Part shown: positions 39,569 through 46,501 of the stretch, one piece after another
Numbering within the stretch: position 1 is the first letter of the stretch
How the letters are laid out: each line of letters starts with the position of its first letter
Source: an uncultured Lachnospiraceae bacterium
GTDB taxonomy: Bacteria > Bacillota > Clostridia > Lachnospirales > Lachnospiraceae
Direction: 5' to 3'
NCBI GenBank assembly: GCA_947589125.1
Contig: CANPZZ010000004.1
Location: forward strand, 1 to 46,501
Length of the DNA stretch: 46,501 bases
Notes under the pieces: model-generated
The model's database searches: none
Told to the model about the DNA's origin: nothing
What the model saw: only the letters and a program-made list of their open reading frames with translations
Made by a program: the position numbers and the translations under genes

Positions 39569-42106
39569 CTAGTTCCACAAACCGTACTTCTGTCTTGTCT
39601 CCTCCGACAGCTTCGTCAGATCGATCTCGCAGTCCAGCTCTTCCGTCCACTGGCCTTTGTACTCTCCGGCAGCCGATTTCCGTGTCCCATTCCGGCGGAG
39701 CCGCACGGTCACATTTACGCCATCAGCCAGATTGCCGCGGTCATAATGATCCGAATTCATCCAGACGTACTCCGAATAGACAAGCCCCGGCGCCAGCGCC
39801 CGGATATCCTCCGGATCCTCGTACTTGACCTCGCCGTCATAATCCAGAGAAGTCTCCTTGGCTGCCGGTACCTTCTGATCGGGCAGTGTTTCTGCAGCCT
39901 CCCCTTCTCCGGCGCCAGTGTCCTCAGCATCCGCCTCAGACTCTGCATCTGCTGCTTCCCCGTCCGCCGCGTCCGTAACCTCAGCCTTCACCGTATCCGC
40001 CGTGTCCGCAATCTCCGCATACGCTGCTTCCGTATACACCGGCTCCGCCATCTGACGGTATCTCTCCCCGTAATAATAGATATCGATACCAATAATATCC
40101 TCATCCGCCAGCGTCCGGATCTCCACCCCTGTTTCCTCAAGAAGCTTAAGAGTCCGCGCAAAGGACGGATACACCGGATAGACGTTTCTCCCGACCAGAC
40201 CGCCGATATCATAGCCGATATCAGGAGCCGCTTCCTGAAGCGCGTTATTGTACCGGACGGCTTCCTCATGATCCCGGGTCCGGAACTGGATCGTACCAAT
40301 CGGAAGTTCATGCTCCATGGCGTCGGTCGTCTGATCCAGCATATCCTGCTTAAACGCCGCAAGCAGCTCTTCCCGTCCCGCCGCGTCAAGCCTTACGGCA
40401 GTGCCGGAACCGGAATCATCCTGCGCGGAGCCGCCCGTCCCGTCAAATTCCCCGGCAGTTTCGGAGCCGGAATCGGAACCGTTCTGCATAAAGTAGACCG
40501 CCGCGGTCTCCTCCGCCGTCTGATTCATGATCGGATAGACCGCCTGCTTATACTCCTGGCTTTCCACGATGGAATTATACAGTTTCTCACTCTCGCCGGT
40601 ATTCTCTACACAATTATAATGGCGGTAGACCTGCCTGCCGTTTTTCAGCTTCACACGCAGATAGACCGACCGGTAACGCCGGTCATAACTTTGGTCAAAA
40701 CGCTTGAGCTTCTCCTGTTCCGCGGCGCGTCTTGCCAGTTCCGACACCGTATAGGCGTCCGTCAGTTTCATATGCGTCATCCGGTAATCATTGCTGCTGC
40801 CATAACTCCAGGCATAGTGCCCGTCATACTCCCTTCCGGTGTCCCGGATGGCCTCTTCCACATAGTCTGAATAGATTCCTGCTTTCTCAAATACCACGTT
40901 CCCGTAGGAGACCCAGTTCGCCGCGCTTGGATCATACACCGCCGCATCCACGATCTCATCCGCCTTCGGATACCAGCTGTCATAGCCGAACAGATCGTAG
41001 TATCCTCCTATATTGACCACGATCGCGATCACCGCGCAGAGCACTAGCTGATAGCGGTCGGCGAAAAGTTTCCGGAAATCGAAATGGTAAATGATCTCCA
41101 TCAGGCAATGGGTCAGCAGAACGCCGCAGACCGTACCGAACGCCAGCCAGCCAACGCCCTCGGCAAAGGATCCGAAAAACATTCCGCCGGCTATGCCAAC
41201 CGGAATCGCGATCAGAATCCGGATCACTGCCTTCGTCTTATCAAAGGCCATGGCCCGCCCGGCCGCCTCCGAGGCCCGCAGCCGGTACAAACCGTAGGCA
41301 ACCAGCGCAAGCGCCGCCGTCACCAGAGCCACCGGCAGGGCCCGCCACAGGCTCCATTCATTGTCCGCGAAATCATTCAGGGCCAGAATATAATTGCTAA
41401 ACGGCGACGTGTACCGCAAAAGCCGCATGAAAAGCCGGTCCGCTGTGTCCGTTATTCCCAGCCCGTAGATCCAGGTGCGAAAATTGGTCTCGCAGAACAC
41501 TTCTCCCAGGACAACTACAGCCGGTCCGTAGCCGAAGAACACGCCCGCTCCAAGAAGCGCCACCACCACATGGCCGGTCATCATCATGGCGATGATCACG
41601 GTGGTATAGATCAGGCAGTAGTAGACCGAATTGATCAGAAGGCTCTGCCACGGCAGGCTGCCGATCCGGTCAAATCCGATCCCCGCCGACAGAAGGAAGC
41701 CAATGGCCGCCGCCTGGGCCAGCCCGTAGCAGACAAGCGGCACCAGGATGCCGTTTAAGTACGCCGCCAGAAAAAGCTGGTGACGCTTCACCGGGATGCT
41801 GTGATAGAAATCCACTTTCTGCCGGTTATGCAGGTACTGATACCCGCTGACCGCCCAGAGAACTGCCGTAATCATCAGCACAACGATCACGGGAATATTG
41901 AACCACAGCGATTCCACAATACGCCGGATCTGCGTAAACTGCTGGGATATGGACATGTCCGCCTGCTTTCTCGTAAAATTGCTGCAGTTCACGGCTATAG
42001 GAACGATCAGCGAAAATACCATGCTGACGATGCTCCATGCAACCGTCCACAGCCTGCGCTTCAGATCTTCCCGCATCAGCTTAAAGCACAAGTTTCTTGA
42101 TGTCAT
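39569..42106 (-). CDS. Large ABC transporter permease of the GntR-ABC operon
   Basis: This is an 845-residue protein. About eight hydrophobic helices fill residues 1-375, and a large hydrophilic region of about 470 residues follows, probably outside the membrane. Its N-terminus reads LCFKLMREDLKRRLWTVAWS, as in permeases partnered with YtrB-like ATPases. The soluble part is rich in Asp, Glu, Tyr and contains an acidic Ala-rich stretch near 735-785. The gene overlaps the ATPase gene by 26 bases, and the ATG at 42106 has GGAGG nine bases upstream. Such operons respond to cell-wall antibiotics in Bacillus. The function of the long soluble domain is unknown. Confidence 0.8.
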   Translation of the reverse strand: MTSRNLCFKLMREDLKRRLWTVAWSIVSMVFSLIVPIAVNCSNFTRKQADMSISQQFTQIRRIVESLWFNIPVIVVLMITAVLWAVSGYQYLHNRQKVDFYHSIPVKRHQLFLAAYLNGILVPLVCYGLAQAAAIGFLLSAGIGFDRIGSLPWQSLLINSVYYCLIYTTVIIAMMMTGHVVVALLGAGVFFGYGPAVVVLGEVFCETNFRTWIYGLGITDTADRLFMRLLRYTSPFSNYILALNDFADNEWSLWRALPVALVTAALALVAYGLYRLRASEAAGRAMAFDKTKAVIRILIAIPVGIAGGMFFGSFAEGVGWLAFGTVCGVLLTHCLMEIIYHFDFRKLFADRYQLVLCAVIAIVVNIGGYYDLFGYDSWYPKADEIVDAAVYDPSAANWVSYGNVVFEKAGIYSDYVEEAIRDTGREYDGHYAWSYGSSNDYRMTHMKLTDAYTVSELARRAAEQEKLKRFDQSYDRRYRSVYLRVKLKNGRQVYRHYNCVENTGESEKLYNSIVESQEYKQAVYPIMNQTAEETAAVYFMQNGSDSGSETAGEFDGTGGSAQDDSGSGTAVRLDAAGREELLAAFKQDMLDQTTDAMEHELPIGTIQFRTRDHEEAVRYNNALQEAAPDIGYDIGGLVGRNVYPVYPSFARTLKLLEETGVEIRTLADEDIIGIDIYYYGERYRQMAEPVYTEAAYAEIADTADTVKAEVTDAADGEAADAESEADAEDTGAGEGEAAETLPDQKVPAAKETSLDYDGEVKYEDPEDIRALAPGLVYSEYVWMNSDHYDRGNLADGVNVTVRLRRNGTRKSAAGEYKGQWTEELDCEIDLTKLSEETRQKYGLWN

Positions 42107-42980
42107 ATCCGGCCACCTCCGTTTCACTGATAAATATCTCCTCCAGGGAGAGCGGTATGATCTCCGCGAAAATAGGCTCGCAGCTGTGCATGGCCGCCTC
42201 CACCTGATCCCGGCTTCCCCGTACGGTCAGCGTCAGAAGACTGCCCCGCTCCTCGGAATTAATGATCTCAAGCCCCTGGATATCCTCCGCCTTTCTTCCC
42301 GGCTGCAGCACGCACTGGATCTTGTGAAGATTCAGCTTCATATCATCCAGATCCTTCGAGAGCAATATGCCGCCCTTGTGAAGCAGACCCACATGGTCGC
42401 AGATATCCTCCAGCTCCCGCAGGTTATGGGACGCGATGATCGGCGTCATGTTCCGCTCCTGCATGTCCCCCATGAAAATGCTCTTCACGGTCTGGCGCAT
42501 CACCGGGTCCAGCCCGTCGAACGTCTCGTCGCAGAACAGATAGTCCGTTCCGGCGCAGACCCCGCAGATCACCGCCGCCTGCTTCTTCATTCCTTTGGAA
42601 AAAGTATTGATCTTCCGCCGCCTGTCCAGGCCGAAGCTCTCCATCAGATGGATGAACCTCTCCTTATTAAACTTCGGATACACGGCCCGGTAGAAGTTCA
42701 TCATCTCCTCCGGCGTCGAATTGCTGAAGAAATACTGGTCGTCGGAAATGTAGAAGAACCGGCTTTTAACCTGTATATCCTCGTAAACCTCTTTTCCATC
42801 TATGGTTACACTGCCCTCATCCGGCCGCAGCACCCCGCTCATCATGCGTAAGAATGTACTCTTACCCGCGCCGTTGGTGCCGATCAGGCCGAAGACGCTG
42901 CCGTCTTTGATCGTGGCGTTGATATGGTCCACGGCCACGATATCGCCGAACCGCTTCGTCAGGTTCCTGGCCTCTATCAT
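42081..42980 (-). CDS. ABC transporter ATP-binding protein (YtrB-like)
   Basis: This 299-residue ATPase has Walker A GTNGAGKST at 34-42, a non-standard signature FSKGMKKQAAV in place of LSGGQ, Walker B DYLFCDETFDGLDP and switch histidine IIASHNLRE. The C-terminal extension of about 70 residues is usual for this group. The start overlaps the regulator's stop (ATGA) and its end overlaps the permease gene, so the three genes are translationally coupled. Confidence 0.92.
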   Translation of the reverse strand: MIEARNLTKRFGDIVAVDHINATIKDGSVFGLIGTNGAGKSTFLRMMSGVLRPDEGSVTIDGKEVYEDIQVKSRFFYISDDQYFFSNSTPEEMMNFYRAVYPKFNKERFIHLMESFGLDRRRKINTFSKGMKKQAAVICGVCAGTDYLFCDETFDGLDPVMRQTVKSIFMGDMQERNMTPIIASHNLRELEDICDHVGLLHKGGILLSKDLDDMKLNLHKIQCVLQPGRKAEDIQGLEIINSEERGSLLTLTVRGSRDQVEAAMHSCEPIFAEIIPLSLEEIFISETEVAGYDIKKLVL

Positions 42981-43447
42981 GATGTCTCTCCCTCCTCTCG
43001 CAGTTCCTTGCCATAACCGGCTTCATCAGCTTTCGCCTGCCCCGGCTGCAGCTGCGTTCTGCCAATACCCGGCTGTTCCACTGCTGTCTTCTCATATACC
43101 TCGCTGATAACCGCAAGCAGCCGCTCCTTCTCTAACCCCAGGCTCCTGGCCTGCTCAGCCAGCGTCTTGAACTCCTTAAGCATCTCCTCGCCGCGCCGTT
43201 CCATGATATGCCGGTTCTCCGCGACAAAGCTGCCCTTGCCCTTGACCGAATAAATATATCCCTGCCGCTCCAGCTCCGCGTAGGCCCGCTGGATCGTATT
43301 CGGATTGATCGAAAGCTCCACGGCCATGGAGCGCACCGACGGCATCTGGCTGTCCTGGGGCATCACTCCCGTTACCATCAGCTCCACAAACCGCTCCACG
43401 ATCTGCTCATAGATCGGTCTCCGGTCCCGATAGTCCAGTAAGATCAT
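42977..43447 (-). CDS. GntR-family regulator, YtrA type
   Basis: This is a 156-residue regulator. The GntR winged helix is at residues 1-75: YEQIVERFVELMVTG, MPSVRSMAVELSINPNTIQ and AYAELERQGYIYSVKGKGSF. The short C-terminal helical part without a ligand domain is typical of the YtrA subfamily, which represses its own ABC operon. The frame opens at 43537, but that extra N-terminus is the translation of repeat array E. The ATG at 43447, with AGGAGG nine bases upstream, is the family start. An inverted repeat downstream of its promoter is a candidate operator. Confidence 0.92.
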   Translation of the reverse strand: MILLDYRDRRPIYEQIVERFVELMVTGVMPQDSQMPSVRSMAVELSINPNTIQRAYAELERQGYIYSVKGKGSFVAENRHIMERRGEEMLKEFKTLAEQARSLGLEKERLLAVISEVYEKTAVEQPGIGRTQLQPGQAKADEAGYGKELREEGETS

Positions 43448-43486
43448 ATCCTGCTCCCTCCTTTCCCCGCCCAGCAGCGGCGGTCT

Positions 43487-43564
43487 TCGTATTTTCATGC
43501 AGGCAGTGCGCCAGCGACGCCCCGCCTGTATTTCCATGCGGGCAGAACGTCAGTGACGTCCCGC
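43487..43564 (-). repeat. 39-bp hairpin repeat array E in the gntR leader
   Basis: Two exact 39-base units lie in opposite orientation to arrays A-D: 43526-43564 (GCGGGACGTCACTGACG, then CCCGC and linker ATGGAAATACAG) and 43487-43525. They lie between the promoter at 43597 and the gntR ribosome binding site, so both are transcribed in the operon leader. Confidence 0.82.
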
Positions 43565-43574
43565 TCATATTTAA

Positions 43575-43597
43575 CTGTACTAATACGATTAATACAC
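43575..43597 (-). promoter_or_regulatory. Candidate GntR/YtrA operator
   Basis: On the minus strand GTGTATTA and TAGTACAG, imperfect inverted arms separated by seven bases, begin immediately after the -10 element. The GTnnTA half-site is like those of YtrA regulators. Binding there would block transcription start of the operon. Confidence 0.5.
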
Positions 43598-43625
43598 TTA
43601 TACCACACTGCCTTCCGAAAATCAA
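43597..43625 (-). promoter_or_regulatory. Promoter of the gntR-ABC-permease operon
   Basis: On the minus strand TTGATT (43620-43625), a 17-base spacer and TATAAG (43597-43602). The start of transcription would fall inside the candidate operator. Upstream, 43626-43940 holds no gene; it contains a degenerate 18-20-base repeat with the core GCTGCCGCTTTTA between about 43690 and 43770. Confidence 0.65.
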
Positions 43626-43940
43626 TTACAGAATTCTTACGTATTTATGAAGTCACCCCGTGCGTCTGCTGCATACTGACATAGTACAAGCGCAGCACCG
43701 CTGTCGCTTCTATATACCGCTGCCGCTTTTCATACAGCCGTCGTCTTTACGCACTGCTGCCGCTTTTACGTACCAACATAGCACAAAAGAAGCATCACGG
43801 CTGTTTTACAGCATATTAACGCAAAGAAAAGACCCCGGCGCAGACATGATCGCCCGCTGCCGGGATCTCTCCCTCCCTCAGCACTCCTCAATCTATAGGC
43901 TGGCAGAACTTTCCGAGAGTCCTGCCTCTCTGTCGTCCAT

Positions 43941-44564
43941 TCAGAATTTCTTCCGGATCACCAGTTCTACCTTATCAGAACGGATCCCGACCTGCACATC
44001 GTCGGCCAGCTTCGCCACGATGGACTTCTCCAGCTCGTCCCATGCTTCCTCCGCCGCGGCGTCGTCAGAATGATGCGCCTCCACATCGTCGCGATAGCGG
44101 TCCAGAGACCAGCGGGAATTCGCCCAGTCCATACCGGCGCTCATCATGCCGTAATCATCAAAAGGCATCAGGCTCATGCCGCTGTCCGCCGCGTACTGAC
44201 TGATATCGTCATAATTCAGAAGGTAGTTCTCCATCATATCCCGGATGTGTCCCATCAGGCCCTTCGCAGCCATATTCTTCCCGGAACTGGACACAGCCAG
44301 AAGCTCCTCTTTCTTGTCAATATCCATTTCCACATAAGCGTCCAGATGCAGAGCCACGTTCTTCCTCTCGCCTTCGATCCAGAAATATGCGCCGTAATCT
44401 CCGACAATACCGCCCAGCATTCCCAGCATCTCCTCCGCCAGAAGCCGCAGCCGCAGCGTCTCCTTATGGTTCAGTTCCTGATAACTGGCAAATTTCTCCA
44501 GTTCATCGAACGCCTGCTTCCTGCCGATTCCATGATCGTTAACCGCAATCTTATTGGTCTCCAT
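43941..44564 (-). CDS. ATPase-like protein paired with a STAS protein
   Basis: This 207-residue protein follows the STAS gene by 34 bases. Its N-terminal segment (ELNHKETLRLRLLAEEMLGML) resembles the start of the HATPase domain of anti-sigma factor kinases such as RsbW/SpoIIAB. The N-box asparagine expected after the glutamates is not present, and no glycine-rich ATP lid is visible. The C-terminal half contains an acidic region and ends VQVGIRSDKVELVIRKKF. It may be a degenerate or divergent relative that binds a partner without kinase activity. AAGGGTG precedes the ATG. Identification of the family is tentative. Confidence 0.6.
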   Translation of the reverse strand: METNKIAVNDHGIGRKQAFDELEKFASYQELNHKETLRLRLLAEEMLGMLGGIVGDYGAYFWIEGERKNVALHLDAYVEMDIDKKEELLAVSSSGKNMAAKGLMGHIRDMMENYLLNYDDISQYAADSGMSLMPFDDYGMMSAGMDWANSRWSLDRYRDDVEAHHSDDAAAEEAWDELEKSIVAKLADDVQVGIRSDKVELVIRKKF

Positions 44565-44598
44565 ACGATTTCACACCCTTTCGCACGCTCACGCCGGT

Positions 44599-44895
44599 CT
44601 ACTCGATCGTGAGGATCTCAGTAAAGCCGGTGATATCAAACACTTCCATGATCATCTCATTCGCATGACAAATCTTCATCCCACCCTGACGGTTCATCAC
44701 CTTCTGAGCATAGAGAAGAACACGCAGCCCGGCTGAAGATACATACTCCAGCCGCTCCATGTCAAAGACCAGACTCTTTACATTCCCGAGACCGCTCTTC
44801 AATTCCATCTCCAGATCGGGAGCCGTATTCGTATCCAGGCGCCCGATCAGCGCTATTGTCAGTTCATCGCCGTTGCGCATCTTTTTGATCGTCAT
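44599..44895 (-). CDS. STAS domain protein (anti-sigma factor antagonist type)
   Basis: This 98-residue protein is a single STAS domain: LTIALIGRLDTNTAPDLEME, KSLVFDMERLEYVSSAGLRVLL and a C-terminal helix. The serine pair in YVSSAGLRVL is the phosphorylation site of SpoIIAA/RsbV-type regulators. It is coupled to the following ATPase-like gene. A clear promoter (TTGCAT, 17 bases, CATAAT) lies at 45053-45081. It could be part of a partner-switching pathway, although the kinase partner looks degenerate. Confidence 0.88.
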   Translation of the reverse strand: MTIKKMRNGDELTIALIGRLDTNTAPDLEMELKSGLGNVKSLVFDMERLEYVSSAGLRVLLYAQKVMNRQGGMKICHANEMIMEVFDITGFTEILTIE

Positions 44896-45052
44896 ATCTG
44901 CCTCCTGCTTATTCCTATTAGCGGGTTCCCGCGATTTCCTCTCCGCGGTTCCGCACTCTGATCCACCGCCGCCATCTCACCATAACCGATTCCCCGCGAA
45001 GCCTGTTCCATTGCTGATTTCCATCTGGCAGGCGGCATAAGAAACTAACTAA

Positions 45053-45081
45053 ATTATGTCATATTCTCTACAGAAATGCAA
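45053..45081 (-). promoter_or_regulatory. Promoter of the STAS-ATPase pair
   Basis: On the minus strand TTGCAT (45076-45081), 17 bases, CATAAT (45053-45058). The leader of about 150 bases to the ATG at 44895 contains no recognisable element. Confidence 0.65.
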
Positions 45082-45099
45082 TGCTTTTCTCATGAATAG

Positions 45100-45228
45100 T
45101 CCGCTGGCAGACATAATACGAGCAGGACGTCACTGGCACCCTGCTCGCATGGAAATACAGAAAGCGTGCCGCCATCGCCCTTTCTGCATGGAAATACAGC
45201 ATGGCATTCTGCCTGCATACTGACGCAC
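45100..45228 (+). repeat. 39-bp hairpin repeat array B
   Basis: Units at 45122-45160 and 45161-45199 are exactly 39 bases, preceded by a degenerate linker and followed by a partial unit ending GCATACTGACGCAC. In the first the stem is GAGCAGG with CCTGCTC; in the second it is AGAAAG with CTTTCT. Pairing is kept although both arms changed. Confidence 0.85.
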
Positions 45229-45230
45229 TT

Positions 45231-45259
45231 AAAAGGAGCGCCGGTTTCCCGACGCTCCC
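45231..45259 (-). terminator. Terminator of the pyruvate:ferredoxin oxidoreductase gene
   Basis: On the minus strand GGAGCGTCGG and CCGGCGCTCC pair around GAAA, followed by TTTT. It lies about 115 bases after the stop codon; the intervening bases hold no gene. Confidence 0.85.
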
Positions 45260-45373
45260 GCTGTATGATCGTCTGCACGATCACGATATACCGCGTATCT
45301 GGTGCCGCTTGGGCACCGCATACATCTGATGCTTCCCGCAACTGTACTTCTCTTCGGAACTCTCTTCTTCGGA

Positions 45374-46501
45374 TTATTCCGCTCCGTACAATCCGATCAG
45401 CTTCTTCAGGTAATCGTAACGCTCCTTGGCCTCTGCCTCGTTCTTGGCAAACAGCTTCGCAGCTCTCTCCGGATTCTTCATGGCCAGAGACGCGTAACGG
45501 ACCTCGCCCTTTAAGAAATCCTGATAGCCTTCCATCTTCGGCTCCTTGCTGTCCAGAGTGAACTTGTTCTCCGCAGCCGGATTGAAGCGGAAGTTGTTCC
45601 AGTAACCGGTCTCTACCGCCAGCTTCTCCTCGGTCTGAGCCTTGCTCATGCCCTTCTTGATGCCGTGGTTGATACACGGAGCGTATGCCAGGATCAGGGA
45701 CGGTCCCGGATAAGCCTCGGCCTCCGCGATCGCCTTGATGGTCTGAGCCATGTCGGCGCCCATGGAGATCTGAGCGACATACACATATCCGTAGCTCATG
45801 GCGATGGAAGCCATGTCTTTCTTCTTGGTCTCCTTGCCGCCTGCAGCGAACTGAGCCACAGCGCCGGTCTTGGTCGCCTTGGAGGACTGGCCGCCGGTAT
45901 TGGAGTAAACCTCGGTATCGAATACCATGACGTTGATGTCCTTGCCGGACGCCAGTACATGGTCTACGCCGCCGAAGCCGATATCATAGGCCCAGCCGTC
46001 GCCGCCGAATACCCACTGGGATTTCTTCGCCAGGAAGTCCGCGTTGGCGACCAGATACTTGGCCGTATCGCAGTCACAGGTCTTCAGAGCCTCTACCAGA
46101 GCGTCGGTAGCGGTTCCGTTCAGAGCGCCCACGCTGAAGGTATCCAGCCATTCCTTGCCGGCCGCCTTCACAGCCTCGGGAGCCTCGTCCTTCGCGATCA
46201 GAGTCTCAACCTTCTCCTTCAGCTCATCGCGGATCGCGTTCTGAGCCAGCAACATACCGAAGCCGTACTCCGCGTTGTCCTCGAACAGGGAGTTGCCCCA
46301 GGCCGGGCCCTGTCCCTTGGCGTTGGCCGTGTAAGGAGTGGACGGTGAAGAGTTGCCCCAAATGGAGGAGCATCCTGTCGCGTTGGCAATGTACATACGA
46401 TCGCCGAACAGCTGGGTGATCAGCTTCGCGTAAGGAGTCTCGCCGCAGCCTGCGCATGCGCCGGAGAACTCAAGTAAGGGCTGCTTGAACTGGCTGCCCT
46501 T
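45374..46501 (-). CDS. nifJ: Pyruvate:ferredoxin (flavodoxin) oxidoreductase, C-terminal part
   Basis: The gene enters from the right edge; the visible 375 residues are the C-terminal thiamine pyrophosphate domain of the single-chain enzyme. LEFSGACAGCGETPYAKL carries cysteines of the proximal 4Fe-4S cluster. ATGCSSIWGNSSPSTPYT, GGDGWAYDIGFGGVDHVLAS and VFDTEVYSNTGGQSSKAT form the TPP and magnesium site. The C-terminus (KNEAEAKERYDYLKKL) is the usual end. The enzyme oxidises pyruvate to acetyl-CoA and reduces ferredoxin, the central step in clostridial fermentation. The frame is continuous to the window edge, although an internal ATG occurs at 46396. Confidence 0.97.
   Translation of the reverse strand, partial: KGSQFKQPLLEFSGACAGCGETPYAKLITQLFGDRMYIANATGCSSIWGNSSPSTPYTANAKGQGPAWGNSLFEDNAEYGFGMLLAQNAIRDELKEKVETLIAKDEAPEAVKAAGKEWLDTFSVGALNGTATDALVEALKTCDCDTAKYLVANADFLAKKSQWVFGGDGWAYDIGFGGVDHVLASGKDINVMVFDTEVYSNTGGQSSKATKTGAVAQFAAGGKETKKKDMASIAMSYGYVYVAQISMGADMAQTIKAIAEAEAYPGPSLILAYAPCINHGIKKGMSKAQTEEKLAVETGYWNNFRFNPAAENKFTLDSKEPKMEGYQDFLKGEVRYASLAMKNPERAAKLFAKNEAEAKERYDYLKKLIGLYGAE

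Noticed and set aside
42977-43537. Longer GntR protein starting at 43537.
   Set aside because: Its first 30 residues come from repeat array E; the AGGAGG site belongs to the ATG at 43447.
43660-43800. Degenerate 18-20-base repeats as a possible small RNA or regulatory array.
   Set aside because: The units are too divergent and no promoter or terminator frames them; noted only as low-complexity intergenic DNA.

Overview
The window is about 46.5 kb of GC-rich chromosomal DNA that looks like a gut Clostridia bacterium, most likely Lachnospiraceae. The basis is AGGAGG-type ribosome binding sites, a pyruvate:ferredoxin oxidoreductase, a FeoA-FeoB fusion, a GntR/YtrA-type ABC operon, a LanFEG/VanRS-like peptide-immunity module and plant-polysaccharide hydrolases (GH28, GH105, GH127). 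No rRNA, tRNA, CRISPR array, integrase, transposase or plasmid/phage origin was seen. The genus assignment is inference.

Layout. 1-2.6 kb: pectin degradation pair (GH28, GH105). 2.7-4.6 kb: MgtC-like membrane protein and a ferredoxin-domain aldo/keto reductase. 4.6-12.5 kb: the most interesting region, a compact conflict/defence-like locus. A minus-strand operon runs patatin phospholipase, TIR-Sel1 protein, membrane-anchored STAND-type P-loop NTPase, then a membrane/Rossmann/RyR protein. A second membrane/Rossmann/RyR protein is divergently transcribed from a strong promoter. 12.6-14.3 kb: DUF554 membrane protein and a zeta-toxin-like kinase with a small overlapping partner gene. A decayed fragment of that kinase sits on the other side of the defence locus. 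14.5-18.3 kb: aconitase-family hydratase plus PrpF-family isomerase (a ybhJ-ybhH-like pair). 18.4-22.8 kb: histidine phosphatase, truncated helical-protein remnant, glycosyltransferase-winged helix fusion, phospholipase D-family protein. 22.8-27.8 kb: sensor kinase and response regulator facing an ABC transporter operon, with an 18-bp tandem array of TATAAT elements between them. 27.8-30.5 kb: flavin reductase-like protein, tandem GNAT protein and a SIR2-domain pseudogene broken by a frameshift and a 30-bp palindrome. 30.5-39.4 kb: FeoAB, GH127, MetY, a Phe-rich leader ORF with an attenuator-like hairpin, DUF368 lipid-carrier transporter, zinc-ribbon protein. 39.5-43.6 kb: GntR-ABC-permease operon. 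43.9-45.1 kb: ATPase-like protein and STAS protein. 45.4 kb to the edge: C-terminal part of pyruvate:ferredoxin oxidoreductase.

How the genes may work together. Family knowledge suggests that the TIR enzyme makes a nucleotide signal from NAD, that RyR/Rossmann membrane proteins and the STAND NTPase sense or transduce stress, and that the patatin lipase damages membranes. This is inference from domains and operon order. The SIR2 pseudogene and the toxin-like kinase suggest a general history of conflict genes in the region.

A second theme is small-scale repeat activity. A dispersed 39-bp hairpin repeat family occurs at six places, once in frame inside a coding sequence and once inside a regulatory leader. 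There is also a 40-bp tandem duplication over a start codon, and acidic/Ala-rich insertions in several conserved enzymes.
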